Of a stretch of DNA of 64,000 bases, positions 44,640-55,402 are shown in pieces (the first letter of the stretch is position 1; each line of letters starts with the position of its first letter). Both the position numbers and the translations under genes were made by a program. The notes below the pieces were generated by a model that had not been told where the DNA came from, searched no databases, and was given only the letters and a program-made list of their open reading frames with translations. The stretch is from assembly GCA_036924085.1 (NCBI GenBank), contig JAVGWX010000019.1, forward strand, positions 14,456,696 through 14,520,695, in the 5' to 3' direction. Source of the stretch: Ariolimax columbianus. Its lineage: Eukaryota; Mollusca; Gastropoda; Stylommatophora; Arionidae.

Positions 44640-45445
44640 ATATATAGTTAGACCTAGATTGGAGTACTGTGTACAGGTCTGGAGTCCTCTATCGTAGAGT
44701 GGATATAAACATGCTGGAGTAAAGTAAAGTAACCCATAGCATTGCTGCGTACAGGGCTAACACTTCTTGTTAGCGACCTCACATTTCAAAGGCTCGGCTA
44801 TATGAGGGCGGTAGCCATCTCCTCTCGCTCGCCTCGTTTACTTCCCGTACTGAACCGGTACCCATTTAAGGCTGGGTCGACCCGGGAGCCGTTGCGTTCT
44901 GAAAAAACATTTCCGCCTCAACTGGGGAATGAACCCAGGACCACTCAGATGCGAAGCAGCGCGCTAACCTCTGCGCTACGCGGCTCCCTAAACATGCTGG
45001 AAAGGATATAAGAAAGAGTGACACAGCTGATAGTGGGATTACAAAATTACAGTTATGAGGAAAGACTCAGAAAAACCGGCCTACATTGTCTAGAAAAGAG
45101 AATAATTCGTGGTAACAATACAGGTTTAAAAGATGATCAGAGGAATGGATAAATTAGACTATAACAAGTTTTCCAAATACATTTACCTACAAGAACAAGA
45201 GGGCATCGCTACAAATTAACTAAAGAAATGTCCAGATTAGATAGTACGAAATATATTTCTAGTCAGAGAGTGGTGAATGTTTGAAATCCATTGTCACAGG
45301 AAGTAGTGGAGGCAAGGACAATTAATTCATTCAAGAATAGACTGGATGCGCATAGCTTTTACAGAAAAGAAATGTAAATGAAACTGGTTGTATACAGACT
45401 CTGCAGAGTCTTCTAAACCAGTATAAAGACGTTCAGTTAAGTTAA
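44640..45445 (+). mobile_element. CR1/L2-like LINE 3' end (copy 1), split by a SINE
   Basis: Begins with the RPRLEYCVQVW coding region (gttagacctagattggagta), is interrupted by a SINE at 44718-44988, and continues through the decayed frame to the family end (aaaccagtataaagacgttc). It is the same insertion as 57085-57104 plus 58594-59012 in copy 2, so it predates the segmental duplication. Confidence 0.86.
44718..44988 (-). mobile_element. tRNA-derived SINE with 12-bp target-site duplication
   Basis: On the - strand the head reads agccgcgtagcgcagaggtt, agcgcgctgcttcgcatctg with B box gggttcattcccc, a tRNA-like promoter; the body includes ggctcccgggtcgacccagc and the 3' tail is an actttactttact repeat. 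It is flanked by taaacatgctgg at 44706-44717 and 44989-45000. Copy 2 lacks it, so it arrived after the duplication (or was lost there with the deletion). Confidence 0.92.
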
Positions 45446-46039
45446 AAGACCAGTGATATCACAAAAATCAAAATATTCAAACTGTAGGTTTTTTAAAAAT
45501 TTTTTTTATTGAATTAAAGATTTGCCTTTCTGGATTCTACTGGCGAAGGCACACCTTTTAGTTATCAAGTAACCACATCTTTTCCCCGCACAAAAATAGT
45601 AGCTCACTTTAGGCTGCTCTCAAAGCTGTACCCCGGTCTTAACCCTAAACCAATTTGTGAGTCTGGTGTTCTTGTCGCCCTTTGCCTATCTGTATACATT
45701 GATCTGAACCAACAAGATAGCTTGACTGACGGACAGCACTATCGACAAACACAAATTTGCATCGCTGATTTCACACATGAGTTGTTCTAAAGACTTCAGG
45801 GAGGTCATACGTCTTAGTGCGAACTGGAATTGAAAGTACTCCAACTATTCAGTCTTTTTTGTGTGTGTTTTTTGAGTGGTGTGATTACAGGTTTATTTTT
45901 ATGGATTCTACTGGCGAAGGGACGCCTTTTTCAACCCTAGACCATAGTCCTTTGGGTAATACCAGGATGTATTGGCCAGTGTATGGATGGGTATTTCTGT
46001 TTGTATCTGGTAATCTACATTAACTAAACCATCATTCCA
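45446..46039. other. Duplication-specific block 2 and dispersed repeat
   Basis: 45446-45900 matches 59013-59470 in copy 2. It contains the 140-bp paralogue of 44470-44612 and two copies of a ggattctactggcgaagg motif (45530 and 45904). 45901-45995 (ggtaataccaggatgtattg) is the inverse of the dispersed repeat at 21385. No gene. Confidence 0.65.
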
Positions 46040-46622
46040 ACCCTACTCTGCGCCTGCGAAAGCTGGACTGTGTACTCTGGACATGCAATGAGGTTAAACC
46101 ACTTCCGCACAGGTTGCCTGAGGTGAATACGCAACATCTGATGGCAAGATCGTGTCACTGACATCAACGGCTGACATGCCCAGCATCCATGCACTGCTAG
46201 AAAAAGCACGACTAAGATGGTCCAGACACCTCGTTAGAATGCCAGACGAACAACTTTCAAAGAAGCTCCTCTACATCGAACTATGGGAGGTATGGCGCGA
46301 GAGAGGGCACACAAAGAAACGTTTTAAAGACAGTCTGAGGGACTCACTGAACAGTTGCCAGATATATGTCACCACTTGGAAATGTCGTGCGCAAAACATA
46401 TCTGACTGAAGAAGCGAAGACCACCGTGTTGTGAAACCCAGAGCAGACGCGAGACCAGGAAATCACCAGAAGCGGGAACACCATCACCTTCTACAGACCT
46501 TGTGTGGCTGTTATGCCTGTTCAGCCACATGCGCACCGACATCCATCAGGGAAAGCTGTGACAGGATGTTGTCGACGTTCCTCATCGACAACAATGGACA
46601 GATATTATTATATTAATGACAA
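46040..46622 (+). mobile_element. LINE C-terminal fragment
   Basis: Same family as 16600-17530: the + strand carries the RLNHFHTGCLRRI-type block (about 46090), MPSIHALLEKARLRWSRHLV (about 46176), a KKRFKDSLRDSLNSCQI block and a decayed finger region. Frames are broken by stops. Present only in copy 1. Confidence 0.82.
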
Positions 46623-47130
46623 GCCTGGATGCTGCTGTCATGTCTTTAGAAACAGTCAACTACATTTTGCAGCTGTCCCATTGCATCTAACAATAAGTAA
46701 GATGGCCACGCCTGACAGGCTTCCCTTCGACTCGCTCCAGTGTTTGTGTCGTTTTCTGCTGCTTGCTAGTTCATGTTTCTATTATAATTGACAACTCCTT
46801 TGCCAGGTGGTATCAAGGACTTTATTCTGTTGAATTTATGTGCTTTCATTTGGTTATCCTGTTTGTTTTGTTTTATCTTACTGCATTTGTGACGGGCTTA
46901 AGCCGTGAGAAACCAGTCCTTGATGGCGTTCAACATCCCACTTAACTGCACCCTGAAATTCAACCCAGTTTATCGCTATTCAAGGGCCTTCCTGCTTGGA
47001 CTGAAATTGCCTTCCTTCTGCCCCTCTCCACTGGAGGTTACACGATACCTCTCCAAATTTCGTATCAGCACAGTAGGAGTCACGCTGACCTGAAGGTGGA
47101 CACAATCCAGAGGCATCAGGGTCGGAAGAA
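46623..47130. other. Unassigned stretch in copy 1
   Basis: No counterpart in copy 2 and no recognised element. Short frames here have no recognised motif. Confidence 0.4.
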
Positions 47131-47389
47131 AAAAAAAACAGGGAGTCAAACATGGACAAAAAAAGCCTGACACAAACATTGGTCCAACACACACTCCTCG
47201 CTACCCCCATCTCGAGGCAGTAGAGTACTCGGCTCCACCTGAGGAGACTACGGATTTCGGTCGACAAGCTACGCATGAACAGGCCCCAGCAGTTGGACAT
47301 GGTAGTGGTCGATCGACGCAACAGGCCGTAGATGCCTAGGCGAACATTATTATTAACCCATAACATGTGAAATAAGACTAACGACTGGT
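47131..47389. repeat. Duplicated block of unknown class
   Basis: Matches 59490-59765 (cagggagtcaaacatgg to cattattatt and gatgcctagg). It includes a short ATT run, longer in copy 2. No coding sign. Confidence 0.6.
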
Positions 47390-47732
47390 CAAGCAAAATA
47401 TAATGATTAGACATGTTATTCAGGGTCAGGCAAAACATGCTGGTCAACACCCTCACCGTGGCTTCCTCGTTACCTTTCATGGAAACGGGTCGTTTTCATT
47501 GCAGCCTGACTAACAAGGTGAGGGATCGACATGATCCCTGTGGTAGTGAGTGACATGCAGATGAAACCAAGCATAGCGCATCCGCCTGGAGAGCCTCGGT
47601 TCATCTTCATCAGCACGCTCGGGATGTGTGGAAAGCTACTGCAGCCGGCCACTTAACGTCCTTTTCAGGGCTCACAAAAGAGTGAGCCTACTCATTGAGA
47701 GCATTCGAAATTACAACAACAACAACAATCCT
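47390..47732 (+). mobile_element. SINE-like retroposon with (ACA)n tail (copy 1)
   Basis: The blocks gggtcaggcaaaacatgctg, atggaaacgggtcgttttca, tccctgtggtagtgagtgac, cacttaacgtccttttcagg and ctcacaaaagagtgagcc end in ttacaacaacaacaac. It is the most complete copy of the family, and its copy-2 twin is at 59765. The near-palindrome gctcac/gtgagc near the 3' end would give a hairpin. Confidence 0.8.
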
Positions 47733-47990
47733 ATATCACACTGACTTACAGTTGTCAGTATAGATATATACAAGTTTAAACGTTCAATCTCTCATCACAC
47801 TGACTTACAGTTGTCAGTATAGATATATACAAGTTTACACGTTCAATCTCTCATCACATTGACTTACAGTTGTCAGTATAGATATATACAAGTTTACACG
47901 TTCAATCTCTCATCACATTGACTTACAGTTGTGAGTATAGATATATACAAGTTTAAACGTTCAATCTCTCATCACATTGTCTTGTATTCA
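47733..47990. repeat. 59-bp tandem array, about 4 copies (copy 1)
   Basis: The unit acttacagttgtcagtatag, atatatacaagtttaaacgt, tcaatctctcatcacattg repeats every 59 bp just upstream of exon B. Copy 2 has about 3 units at 60103-60290. Confidence 0.93.
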
Positions 47991-48007
47991 TGAATATTTT
48001 CCCACAG

Positions 48008-48098
48008 AAAAGGGCATTGGCTTCAGAACTGCTGGGTCTGGGACAGAAATTGGCTCAAGCTAAAGACAAATTTATTCGAAGAAGCAAAAAGTGAACAG
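48008..48098 (+). pseudogene. Exon B duplicate with 1-bp insertion
   Basis: Acceptor tgaatattttcccacag ends at 48007 and donor acag|gtgatc follows 48098, both as in the intact copy at 60321. An extra A (agcaaaaagtg against agcaaaagtg) makes the exon 91 nt and creates an in-frame TGA. If spliced in, it would truncate the protein. Confidence 0.6.
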
Positions 48099-48149
48099 GT
48101 GATCATGCTAGCTTCTTCTTCATCTCCCTCTTCATCGTCTTCGTCTTTT

Positions 48150-48308
48150 GTGTGTGTTATCCCTAGTATGAATCCCGTGCATGAGAAGGGCAAAAATAGC
48201 ACTACAGCCCCACAGAGAGCATGTCGTAAGAGGCGACTAACTGTTTGACATGGCATAACAGCCGGCCATGGTAGGTGGTTTGTTAGCAGCAGCATAGATG
48301 GCGCATAA
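48150..48308 (+). mobile_element. SINE-like retroposon (GACGAA family), 5' part
   Basis: gcatgtcgtaagaggcgact and ccggccatggtaggtgg match 60530-60600 and 21950-22010. It is cut at 48309 by a CR1/L2-like fragment on the - strand; its 3' half is not found on the other side. Confidence 0.72.
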
Positions 48309-48790
48309 AAAAAAACTTGTTATAGTCTAATTTACCCATTCCTCTGATCATCTTATAAACCTGTATTGTCACCATGAATTCTTTTCTCTTCTAGACACTG
48401 TGGGCCGGTTTTTCTGAGTCTTTCCTCATAACTGTAATTCTGGAATCCCACTATCAGCTTTGTTGCCCTTTATTGTATTCTTTCTAGCATGTTTATATCC
48501 CCTCTATGATAAGGACTCCACACCTGTACACAGTATTCCAATCTAGGTCTAACTAATGCTTTATACAGTTTGACTATCACTTCCTTGCTCATATGTTTAA
48601 TATTTCTTTTTATTATACCTAACATTGCATTTGTATTTTTTACTGCTACCTAAACTTACTCACTCACCTTACCTGCATGATCTATTAAAACCCCTAGGTC
48701 CCTTGCCTTATCTATCTTTCTAATCTTGATCTGTCCCGTTCTGTTTCATATTGGATCTACCCATGTAAATGACGGCACATTTATCTATTT
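48309..48790 (-). mobile_element. CR1/L2-like LINE fragment
   Basis: On the - strand it matches 61240-61660: the decayed DLGVIIDHTGK region, YKALVRPRLEYCVQVW region and RGDINMLERI region in order. The family's 3' terminal sequence is absent, so this end was lost or joined by deletion. Confidence 0.82.
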
Positions 48791-48913
48791 ATTTCAGCAT
48801 GACATTTCTGGAACTAGGTTTGCCCTCCCTCTTTGATCCATAATGTCTTAGTCAGACTGCATGGTTGCAGCCTGTTTCCAAGGACGGCACTTGAAAGTGT
48901 AGTATTTATATAC
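48791..48913. other. Short spacer
   Basis: Nothing recognised. Confidence 0.4.
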
Positions 48914-49520
48914 ATACACGAGGAGCAGTCATTGAGTGGCAGCAATTTTATTATAAAGTGCATGGAAAAGTATGTACAACAGAAAATCTTTTTTCAGGTC
49001 AAAAAATTGCTCTTTATGGGTTCTGTGTAATTGTCGAACAGTATGCGCATGCGTAATATAGTGTACAACATGGCCGCCCCATTGTCAACCTGTACTGTGG
49101 AAAAACGAGGCGTTATTAGTTTGTTTGTTTTTTTGTGGTCTAAAGGTGTGAAACATTCTGAAATCCACAGGAGAATGAAGATTCAATATGGAGACAGTAG
49201 TTTGTGTCAGAAGAGAGTGTTTGAATAGGTAAAAAGATTTCAAAACGGAAAGCAAAATGTATTGATGAACCATGGTGTGAGAGACCAACAAGTGTGGCAA
49301 CTGATACCGTGAAACAGCAGATCGACCAGCTAGCTCGTGGCTATAGGCGGGTCAGTATTGATGGAAAAACTCTAGATTTCAACATGATTCGCACACAATT
49401 GTCCATGATTACCTCGGTTATATGAACGTATGTAGCAGATAGGTTCTAAAGTAGCTGACAACGAGGTAATGGGTTCACTGCAAAATTGGTTAAAAGTTAC
49501 ACCAAAATGCTTTTTGTAGA
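48914..49520 (+). mobile_element. Mariner-like transposon remnant (transposase N-terminus)
   Basis: The + strand encodes FLWSKGVKHSEIHRRMKIQY followed by CQKRVFE, a stop, VKRFQNGKQNV and a decayed RPTS region with DTVKQQIDQLARGYRR. This is the paired helix-turn-helix DNA-binding region of mariner transposases. No DDD/E catalytic domain remains. The sequence cgaggagcagtcattgagtg at about 48917 resembles a mariner terminal inverted repeat next to TA. The right side is replaced by a 40-bp array. Confidence 0.78.
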
Positions 49521-49521
49521 G

Positions 49522-49803
49522 AACATCCATAAGCTAGTGGACAGATGGACAAAGTGTGTTGGACATCCATAAGCTAGTGGACAGATGGACAAAGTGTGTT
49601 GGACATCCACAAGCTAGTGGACAGGTAGACAAAGTGTGTTGGACACCCACAAGATAGTGGACAGGTAGACAAACTGTGCTGGACATCCACAAGATAGTGA
49701 ACAGGTGGACAAAGTGTGCTGGACATCCACAAACTAGTGGACAGGTGGGAAAAGTATGTTGGACATCCACAAGCTAGTGGACAGGTGGACAAAGTCTGTT
49801 GCC
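49522..49803. repeat. 40-bp tandem array, about 7 copies
   Basis: The unit gacatccacaagctagtgga caggtggacaaagtgtgttg repeats every 40 bp with small variants. Confidence 0.95.
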
Positions 49804-50579
49804 AGGCACTGGGACTATATAGAAAAATAAGACACACAAAATATCTGGTTCGCACTCCTGTAAAAATGTTATTAATGAAATTGCTGTTCCTTAATGACTG
49901 TCCGTCACATTTTTATGCATGAAACAATAGGCAAACTCTTGTGTACAGATTACTGTCCTCTGAACAGCAGCTTATAGTCCGTTTTTTTAATTCATAAACA
50001 AGGTCCACAACAATTTTCTAATCGACTGCATGTCAGATCCAAATGATATTTCGCATGCATCTTTAGAATTTCCAACACGTTAAGTAAATAATTTCTCTCT
50101 AAAAAATGTAATGTATTTTGAAGAAAATGTATTTATTAAGCTATATTAAAAGCAATCTCACTAAATTGAACATAATTTTAACATGTCTACGGTTCTGCTG
50201 TTTTAAAAATAGATTTTTTTTACATTCAAATAGGCTGAAAAAAACAAATTCCTGATTTTTCGGTGCTCAAATTAGACACTTTGTTCAGCGCTGAAAACAA
50301 CCAAGCCCATTCATGTGAATCTGTCGTTCATAATTGCCGATATTATAGTTTGTGGTTATGATTTGTGTGATAGATAGTTGATTTTTCAAAAGTTTAATTG
50401 ATATCAATTTCAAAATCAGTTTCAAGTGTACATTTATAACCATGCAGAAGGGTACCGTTTTACTATACCAGTGTTTCCACAGGAAATCTAAGATGGGTCA
50501 TTTATATAGCGATATCCATGACCCAGAGAAACGAACGCAATTTGCGCTTGGTCTGGATAGATGATAACTTTACCGTTTG
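49804..50579. other. Unassigned A+T-rich stretch
   Basis: No recognised element. Part of it may be the 5' untranslated region and terminal inverted repeat of the DD82E-like transposon to its right; I could not define a terminus. Confidence 0.4.
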
Positions 50580-52045
50580 ATTGGACATGACTCAGAGTGC
50601 ACTCATATCAAGCAAGGCAGGAAAAGGACATTTGACGATTTCGACAGAGATGTCATAAAGCGGGAGATTTTGAATCGAAAAATGAACTTGTCAAAACGGC
50701 TTATCAAAACCAGATACATGACCAAATGGGAAACCGAACATACTGGTTACACCAAAAACGATGCCTATTACCAGTTGAACCGAAGAGAGCAGGTCGTTGT
50801 CTTCAGACTTCGCACTGGCCACAACAGACTGAGGTACCACCTATTCAACAAATTGAAGATAGGGTGTACCGACGAATGCCCGTGCGGTACTGGTAAAATG
50901 ACCGCTGAACATCTGCTGCAGAACTGCCCGACATACGAGGATCAGAGAGAGCAGATGTGGCCATTACCAGTGGAACTGCAAGACAAGCTCTATGGCAGTG
51001 GCGAGAGCCTCAGGATGACCGCCGCTTTTTTCGAAAAAATAATGGTACTGTCTGACTGCGTACGAAGAAGAAGAAGAAGAAGAAGAAGAATCGAAAAATG
51101 AACTTCTTACTCCCTGGAAACTTAAATTAATATTCCATTCCGACTGCAGTATTGAAATTTCTAAAAGTACTCTTTGGACAATTGCAAGAGCTGCTGGCCT
51201 GATATTCAGGAAAGCTTTAGGCGGCAGCAACATTATTTGTAAAAAGCCACATTTGATTGCTACCAGAAGCAGATACCTGAAACAGATATGTGAACAGTGT
51301 AGACAAGGCTATAGTATTATATACTCGGACAAATCATGGGTCAATACTCACTACACCTTTGGCAAAGGACAGCTCATTATACTAACGTATGCTCGAAGCT
51401 GTGAAAATGGACTTTTCCATGACGCTGAACTTATTTTATAATTAAAAAGGACAAATTAATGGATACAAATTTTCAGGCAATGGATGACGAATGATCTGCT
51501 TCCAATTATGGATAGACCGTCATGCCTAGTAGTGGATAATGCATCTTATCACAATGCAGTATCAGAGGAAGACAAAATACCAACTGTATCAAATACAAAA
51601 GCTTACATTAGGATAATGCAAGCTAAGGAAAAAGTGAGTTTCGTAAATACATATTTGAAGCCCCATTTCTTGCAGCTTGTGAGGAAGACAAATAAAACAG
51701 AGATGTATCATAATGACAAAATCATTGAAGAGTACGGTCACACTTCTCTGAAACTACCTGCATATCATGCGCATTTAAACCCTATAGAACTTGTGTGGGC
51801 CAAAGTCTAAGGACAAATTGTCGAACAGAACAAGACATTAAAAATGCGTGTTGTTGAAGTGCTGACACGTGAGTACCTTTCAAAAAGATACATTCAGTTC
51901 TAGAAGAAGTGTTGAAAATATGCTCCGGAAAGAAAAACAGTACTAGCAACGAGATGGATTACAATTTGTATAGCCAATATCAATTATCAACCTCTTTGAA
52001 TCAACAGATTCGGAATCATTAATATCATCTTTTGTGAATATACTG
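50580..52045 (+). pseudogene. Tc1/mariner-superfamily transposase, DD82E-like, LINE-disrupted
   Basis: The + strand gives an N-terminal piece (GRKRTFDDFDRDVIKREIL), then beyond a LINE (50690-51087) STLWTIARAAGLIFRKALGG, the first catalytic Asp in IIYSDKSWVNTHYTFGKG (about 51325), the second in CLVVDNASYHNAVSEEDK (about 51532) and the Glu in LPAYHAHLNPIELVWAKV (about 51787). Between the second Asp and the Glu I count 83 residues, far more than the 34-39 of mariner and Tc1, and close to the group called DD82E (Sailor). The frame has a stop near 51440, shifts, and a decayed acidic C-terminus (about 52000). All three catalytic residues are kept. A 5' relic of a second copy is at 37905. Confidence 0.8.
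50690..51087 (+). mobile_element. RNase H LINE, 5'-truncated, inside a transposase
   Basis: The + strand starts inside the RNase H-tail linker (KRLIKTRYMTKWETEHTGYT) and runs through NRREQVVVFRLRTGHNRLRY and DECPCGTGKMTAEHLLQNC to a (GAA)n tail. It is flanked by gaatcgaaaaatgaactt at 50672-50689 and 51088-51105; the first three bases may belong to the tail, so the duplication is 15-18 bp. The unoccupied target is preserved at 37973-37990. The frame is open to the tail, so this is a young insertion; it is nearly identical to 28999-29400. Confidence 0.95.
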
Positions 52046-52548
52046 ATTAGCAGACTTGGGTGAATTAGCATATGTTTATCAAAACAATTAAGTGTACATA
52101 CATTAACAACAAATACATTTGAATATTCAAATGCTTTAGGAAACATAAATTGATACAACATTGGGGTCTAATGGTGACCGAAGGGCTGTACTAACTGTTA
52201 CATACTGGTGCCATTTTTTGCAAATGTACACTAAGGGCAACACAAACAATCAATTGATCTATGAAGACATTAAGGAGATACGCCTATGAACAAAATACAA
52301 CGAGAAATTACGCTGTGTACTGTAAAATCTTGAATTTTATGCCATTTCTTTGCAATAGTTCTAAAAGATCAAAGAAATTCGCCGATGTGCAAAATTCTTA
52401 ACATCTATTGACTAAATAATAGCAATGTTTTAGCGACATTGTAATTACAAAGCTGCATGCGAAAAATTATTTGGATATGACATGCAGTTTTGAAGAAAAT
52501 TGCCTCGGATTTTGTTCATGAATTAAAAGACAGACTATAGAATAGAAA
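52046..52548. other. Unassigned A+T-rich stretch
   Basis: No recognised element. Confidence 0.4.
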
Positions 52549-53220
52549 ATGCAGGATGGCATGGACCAGTTTTCTGTGGCTTGTTCCAACTTTGGCTTGA
52601 CCATTAGTACAAAGAAAACGGAGGTCATATACGAGCCAGCACCAGGCACATCGTATAAACAGCCAGTGGTTACAGTGAGGAGGATTATTTACAAGATGTT
52701 GAAAAATGTGTTCACCTTGGAAGCACGCTGTTGAGATCACTGATTATTACTGATGAGCTGGCTAATAGAATATCAAAATCCAGCACAACTTTTGGTCGAA
52801 TGCGCTCGACAGTGTGGGTACGTCGAGGAATTAAGCATAACGACTAAGCTGAAGGTCCACAATGCCGCCACTCTTCCCAGCAAGTTATACACGTGTAAGA
52901 GCTGAACTGTCTACGCTGTAGACGCCAGGAAGCTAAATAGCTTCCACATAACCTGTCTGAGATACTGCATATTTGCTGCCAGGACCATATCACAGATAAT
53001 GAAGTCCTATTCAGAGCCAACATGCCAGGTACTCATACCCTTTTGCAGAAAGCCCAATTGAGATGGGCTGACCACCTAACTCAAAAGTCAAGCAAGTTTC
53101 CCAAACGGGCTTCTGGATAGCAAACTGAGTAACGGAAGACGATCACAAGGAAGTCTAGAAAAGCATTTCACAGACAGTTTGAAGAAGTCTCTTAAGTGTT
53201 GTCAGTTAGACATTACCACA
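52549..53220 (+). mobile_element. LINE RT, post-YADD to C-terminal region
   Basis: The + frame 52549-52734 encodes MQDGMDQFSVACSNFGLTIS and TKKTEVIYEPAPGTSYK, the segment that follows the YADD block. Broken frames then give a RISKSSTTFGRMRSTVW block (about 52770) and ANMPGTHTLLQKAQLRWADH (about 53020). Same family group as 16600 and 46040. The copy ends at a (GTT)n run. Confidence 0.82.
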
Positions 53221-53418
53221 TGGTTGTTGTTGTTGTTGTTGTTGTTTTTGTTGTTGTTTTTTGTTTTTGTTGTTTTTGTTTTTGTTGTTGTTGTTTTTGT
53301 TGTTGTTTTTGCTGTTGTTGTTTTTGTTGTTATTTTTGTTGTTGTTGTTGTTTTTGTTATTGTTGTTGTTGTTATTTGTTGTTGTTGTTGTTGTTATTTG
53401 TTTTTGTTGTAGTTTTTG
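53221..53418. repeat. (TTG)n microsatellite
   Basis: About 200 bp of TTG with TTTTTG interruptions. It may have grown from a LINE tail. The Val/Phe-rich and Asn/Lys-rich frames across it are artefacts. Confidence 0.96.
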
Positions 53419-53429
53419 ATGTTCAATGT

Positions 53430-53715
53430 CCGAAAGACGCAAATAGAACTGACTGGATTACCACTGATCATCTTAATCTTTGCTTATCCTATAACAGAAC
53501 TGACTGGATGCTGGTACACTGATCATCGTAATCTTTGCTTATCCTATAACAGAACTGACTTGATGCTGGTACACTGATCATCGTAATCTTTGCTTATCCT
53601 ATAACAGAACTGACTTGATGCTGGTCACTGATCATCATAATCTTTGCTCATTCTATAGCAGAACTGACTGGGTGCTGGTACACTGATCATCGTAATCTTT
53701 GCTTATCCTATAACT
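53430..53715. repeat. 55-bp tandem array, about 5 copies (copy 2)
   Basis: Same unit as 38236-38640, upstream of the exon A duplicate. Confidence 0.94.
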
Positions 53716-53747
53716 ATTGTATTTTTTGTTTACATATTTTTCCATAG

Positions 53748-53836
53748 ATGGAGGCACTGCATTCAGCCATTAATATGTGGGTACGGAACTCAAGAAAATA
53801 TTGGATGAAGAAGTTGCAACTAACCCGGATGAATCG
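53748..53836 (+). pseudogene. Exon A duplicate with 1-bp deletion
   Basis: Acceptor catatttttccatag ends at 53747 and donor tcg|gtgaaa follows 53836. Relative to 38670-38759 the run atatcatggg is atatgtggg, one base shorter, so the exon is 89 nt. The shifted frame (MEALHSAIN then MWVRNSRKYW) reaches TGA exactly across the donor. Inclusion would break the reading frame. Confidence 0.6.
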
Positions 53837-53867
53837 GTGAAAACAAATTTGTTGCTATAAAGACTTC

Positions 53868-54330
53868 TTTCTAGTTTATCCTTTAATTAATCCTACCTAT
53901 TTCTTTCTAGTTTATCCCTCAATTAATCGGACCTATTTCTTTTTAGCTTATCCGTCAATTATTCCGACCTATTTCTTTATAGCTTATCCGTCAATTAATC
54001 CGACCTATTTCTTTCTAGTTTATCCTTCAAATAATCCTACCTATTTCTTTCTAGTTTATCCTTCAATTAATCCTACCTATTTCTTTCTAGTTTATCCTTC
54101 AATTAATCCTATCTATTTCTTTCTAGTTTATTTTTCAATTAATCCTACCTATTTCTTTCTAGTTTATCACTCAATTAATCCTACCAATTACTTTCTAGTT
54201 TATCCTTTAATTAATACTACCCATTTCTTTCTAGTTTATCCTTCAATTAATCCTACCTATTTCTTTCTAGTTTATCCTTCAATTAATCCGACCTATTTCT
54301 TCTAGCTTATACGTCAATTAATCCGACCTA
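53868..54330. repeat. 36-bp tandem array, about 13 copies (copy 2)
   Basis: Same unit as 38793-39290 with its own set of variants. Confidence 0.94.
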
Positions 54331-54424
54331 TTTCGCTCACAAAAATAGAGGCAGAAGACATCTCTCAATGCCATTCAGTTTATCCCTGAAATAACCACAT
54401 ATTCAACGCCAGTGTCCAGTCCGT

Positions 54425-54740
54425 GTTGCGCTTATGGAGTGGACATATGGAGAACGAATAAGGACATACAACAAAGACTCCAGCCCTTCGTTAAGAGATG
54501 CCTACAAAGGATAATGGCCATAGAGTGGCAGGACATGGTGAGGAACGAAGACATGTGGGAAAAGAGCCAATAACATCCATTGGAACAACAAATTAAGTGA
54601 AGAAAATGGGGATGGCTAGGACATACACCGCAGAAAGCACCATCCAACATAGCCAGACAGGCTCTTACATGGAATCCTCAAGGGGAGAGAGAGTTTGAGC
54701 CAACAAAATACACGAAGAAGAGAATGTGAGAAGGAACTAA
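54425..54740 (+). mobile_element. LINE RT C-terminal fragment (copy 2)
   Basis: Duplicate of 39385-39698. It reads the same blocks (PFVKRCLQRIMAIEWQDM) but has stop codons near 54571 and 54598, and again runs into the TTGA/hairpin array. Confidence 0.85.
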
Positions 54741-54744
54741 AATT

Positions 54745-54955
54745 AAATGATTACACGCGGAGAGAGGCAGACGAGCTTTGATTGATTGATTGATTGATTG
54801 ATTACACGCGGAGAGAGGCAGAAAGAGCAGCCCAGCGACGGGCTTTGAATGATTGATTACACATGGAGAGAGGCAGAAAGAGGAGACGGGCTTTAATTGA
54901 TTGAATGATTGATTGATTGATTACACGCGGAGAGAGGCAGAAAGAGGAGACGGGC

Positions 54956-54986
<31 letters not shown>

Positions 54987-55240
54987 ACACGCGGAGAGAG
55001 GCAGAAAGAGGAGACGGGCTTTGATTGATTGATTGATTGATTACACACGGAGAGAGGCAGAAAGAGCAGACGGGCTTTGATTGATTGATTGATTGATTAC
55101 AAGCGGAGAGAGGCAGAAAGAGTAGACGGGCTTTGATTGATTGATTGATTGATTACACGCGGAGAGAGGCAGAAAGAGGAGACGGGCTTTGATTGATTGA
55201 TTGATTACACACGGAGAGAGGCAGAAAGAGCAGACGGGCT

Positions 55241-55278
<38 letters not shown>

Positions 55279-55371
55279 ACACGCGGAGAGAGGCAGAAAG
55301 AGCAGACGGGCTTTGATTGATTGATTGATTGATTGATTACACACGGAGAGAGGCAGAAAGAGTAGACGGGC

Positions 55372-55402
<31 letters not shown>

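Larger units (their letters stand above)
38236..48308 (+). repeat. Segmental duplication, copy 1
   Basis: Copy 1 and copy 2 (53430-60700) share in the same order and orientation: 55-bp array, exon A, 36-bp array, LINE end, TTGA/hairpin array, a unique block (44413-44635), a CR1/L2-like LINE, a second block (45446-45900), an (ACA)-tail SINE, a 59-bp array, exon B and a GACGAA-type SINE. Copy 1 alone has a SINE in the CR1/L2-like LINE (44718-44988), the stretch 45905-47130 and a LINE cutting the last SINE at 48309. Confidence 0.93.

Noticed and set aside
53179..53522. Val/Phe-rich frames and the Asn/Lys-rich frame opposite
   Set aside because: They are translations of a (TTG)n microsatellite.
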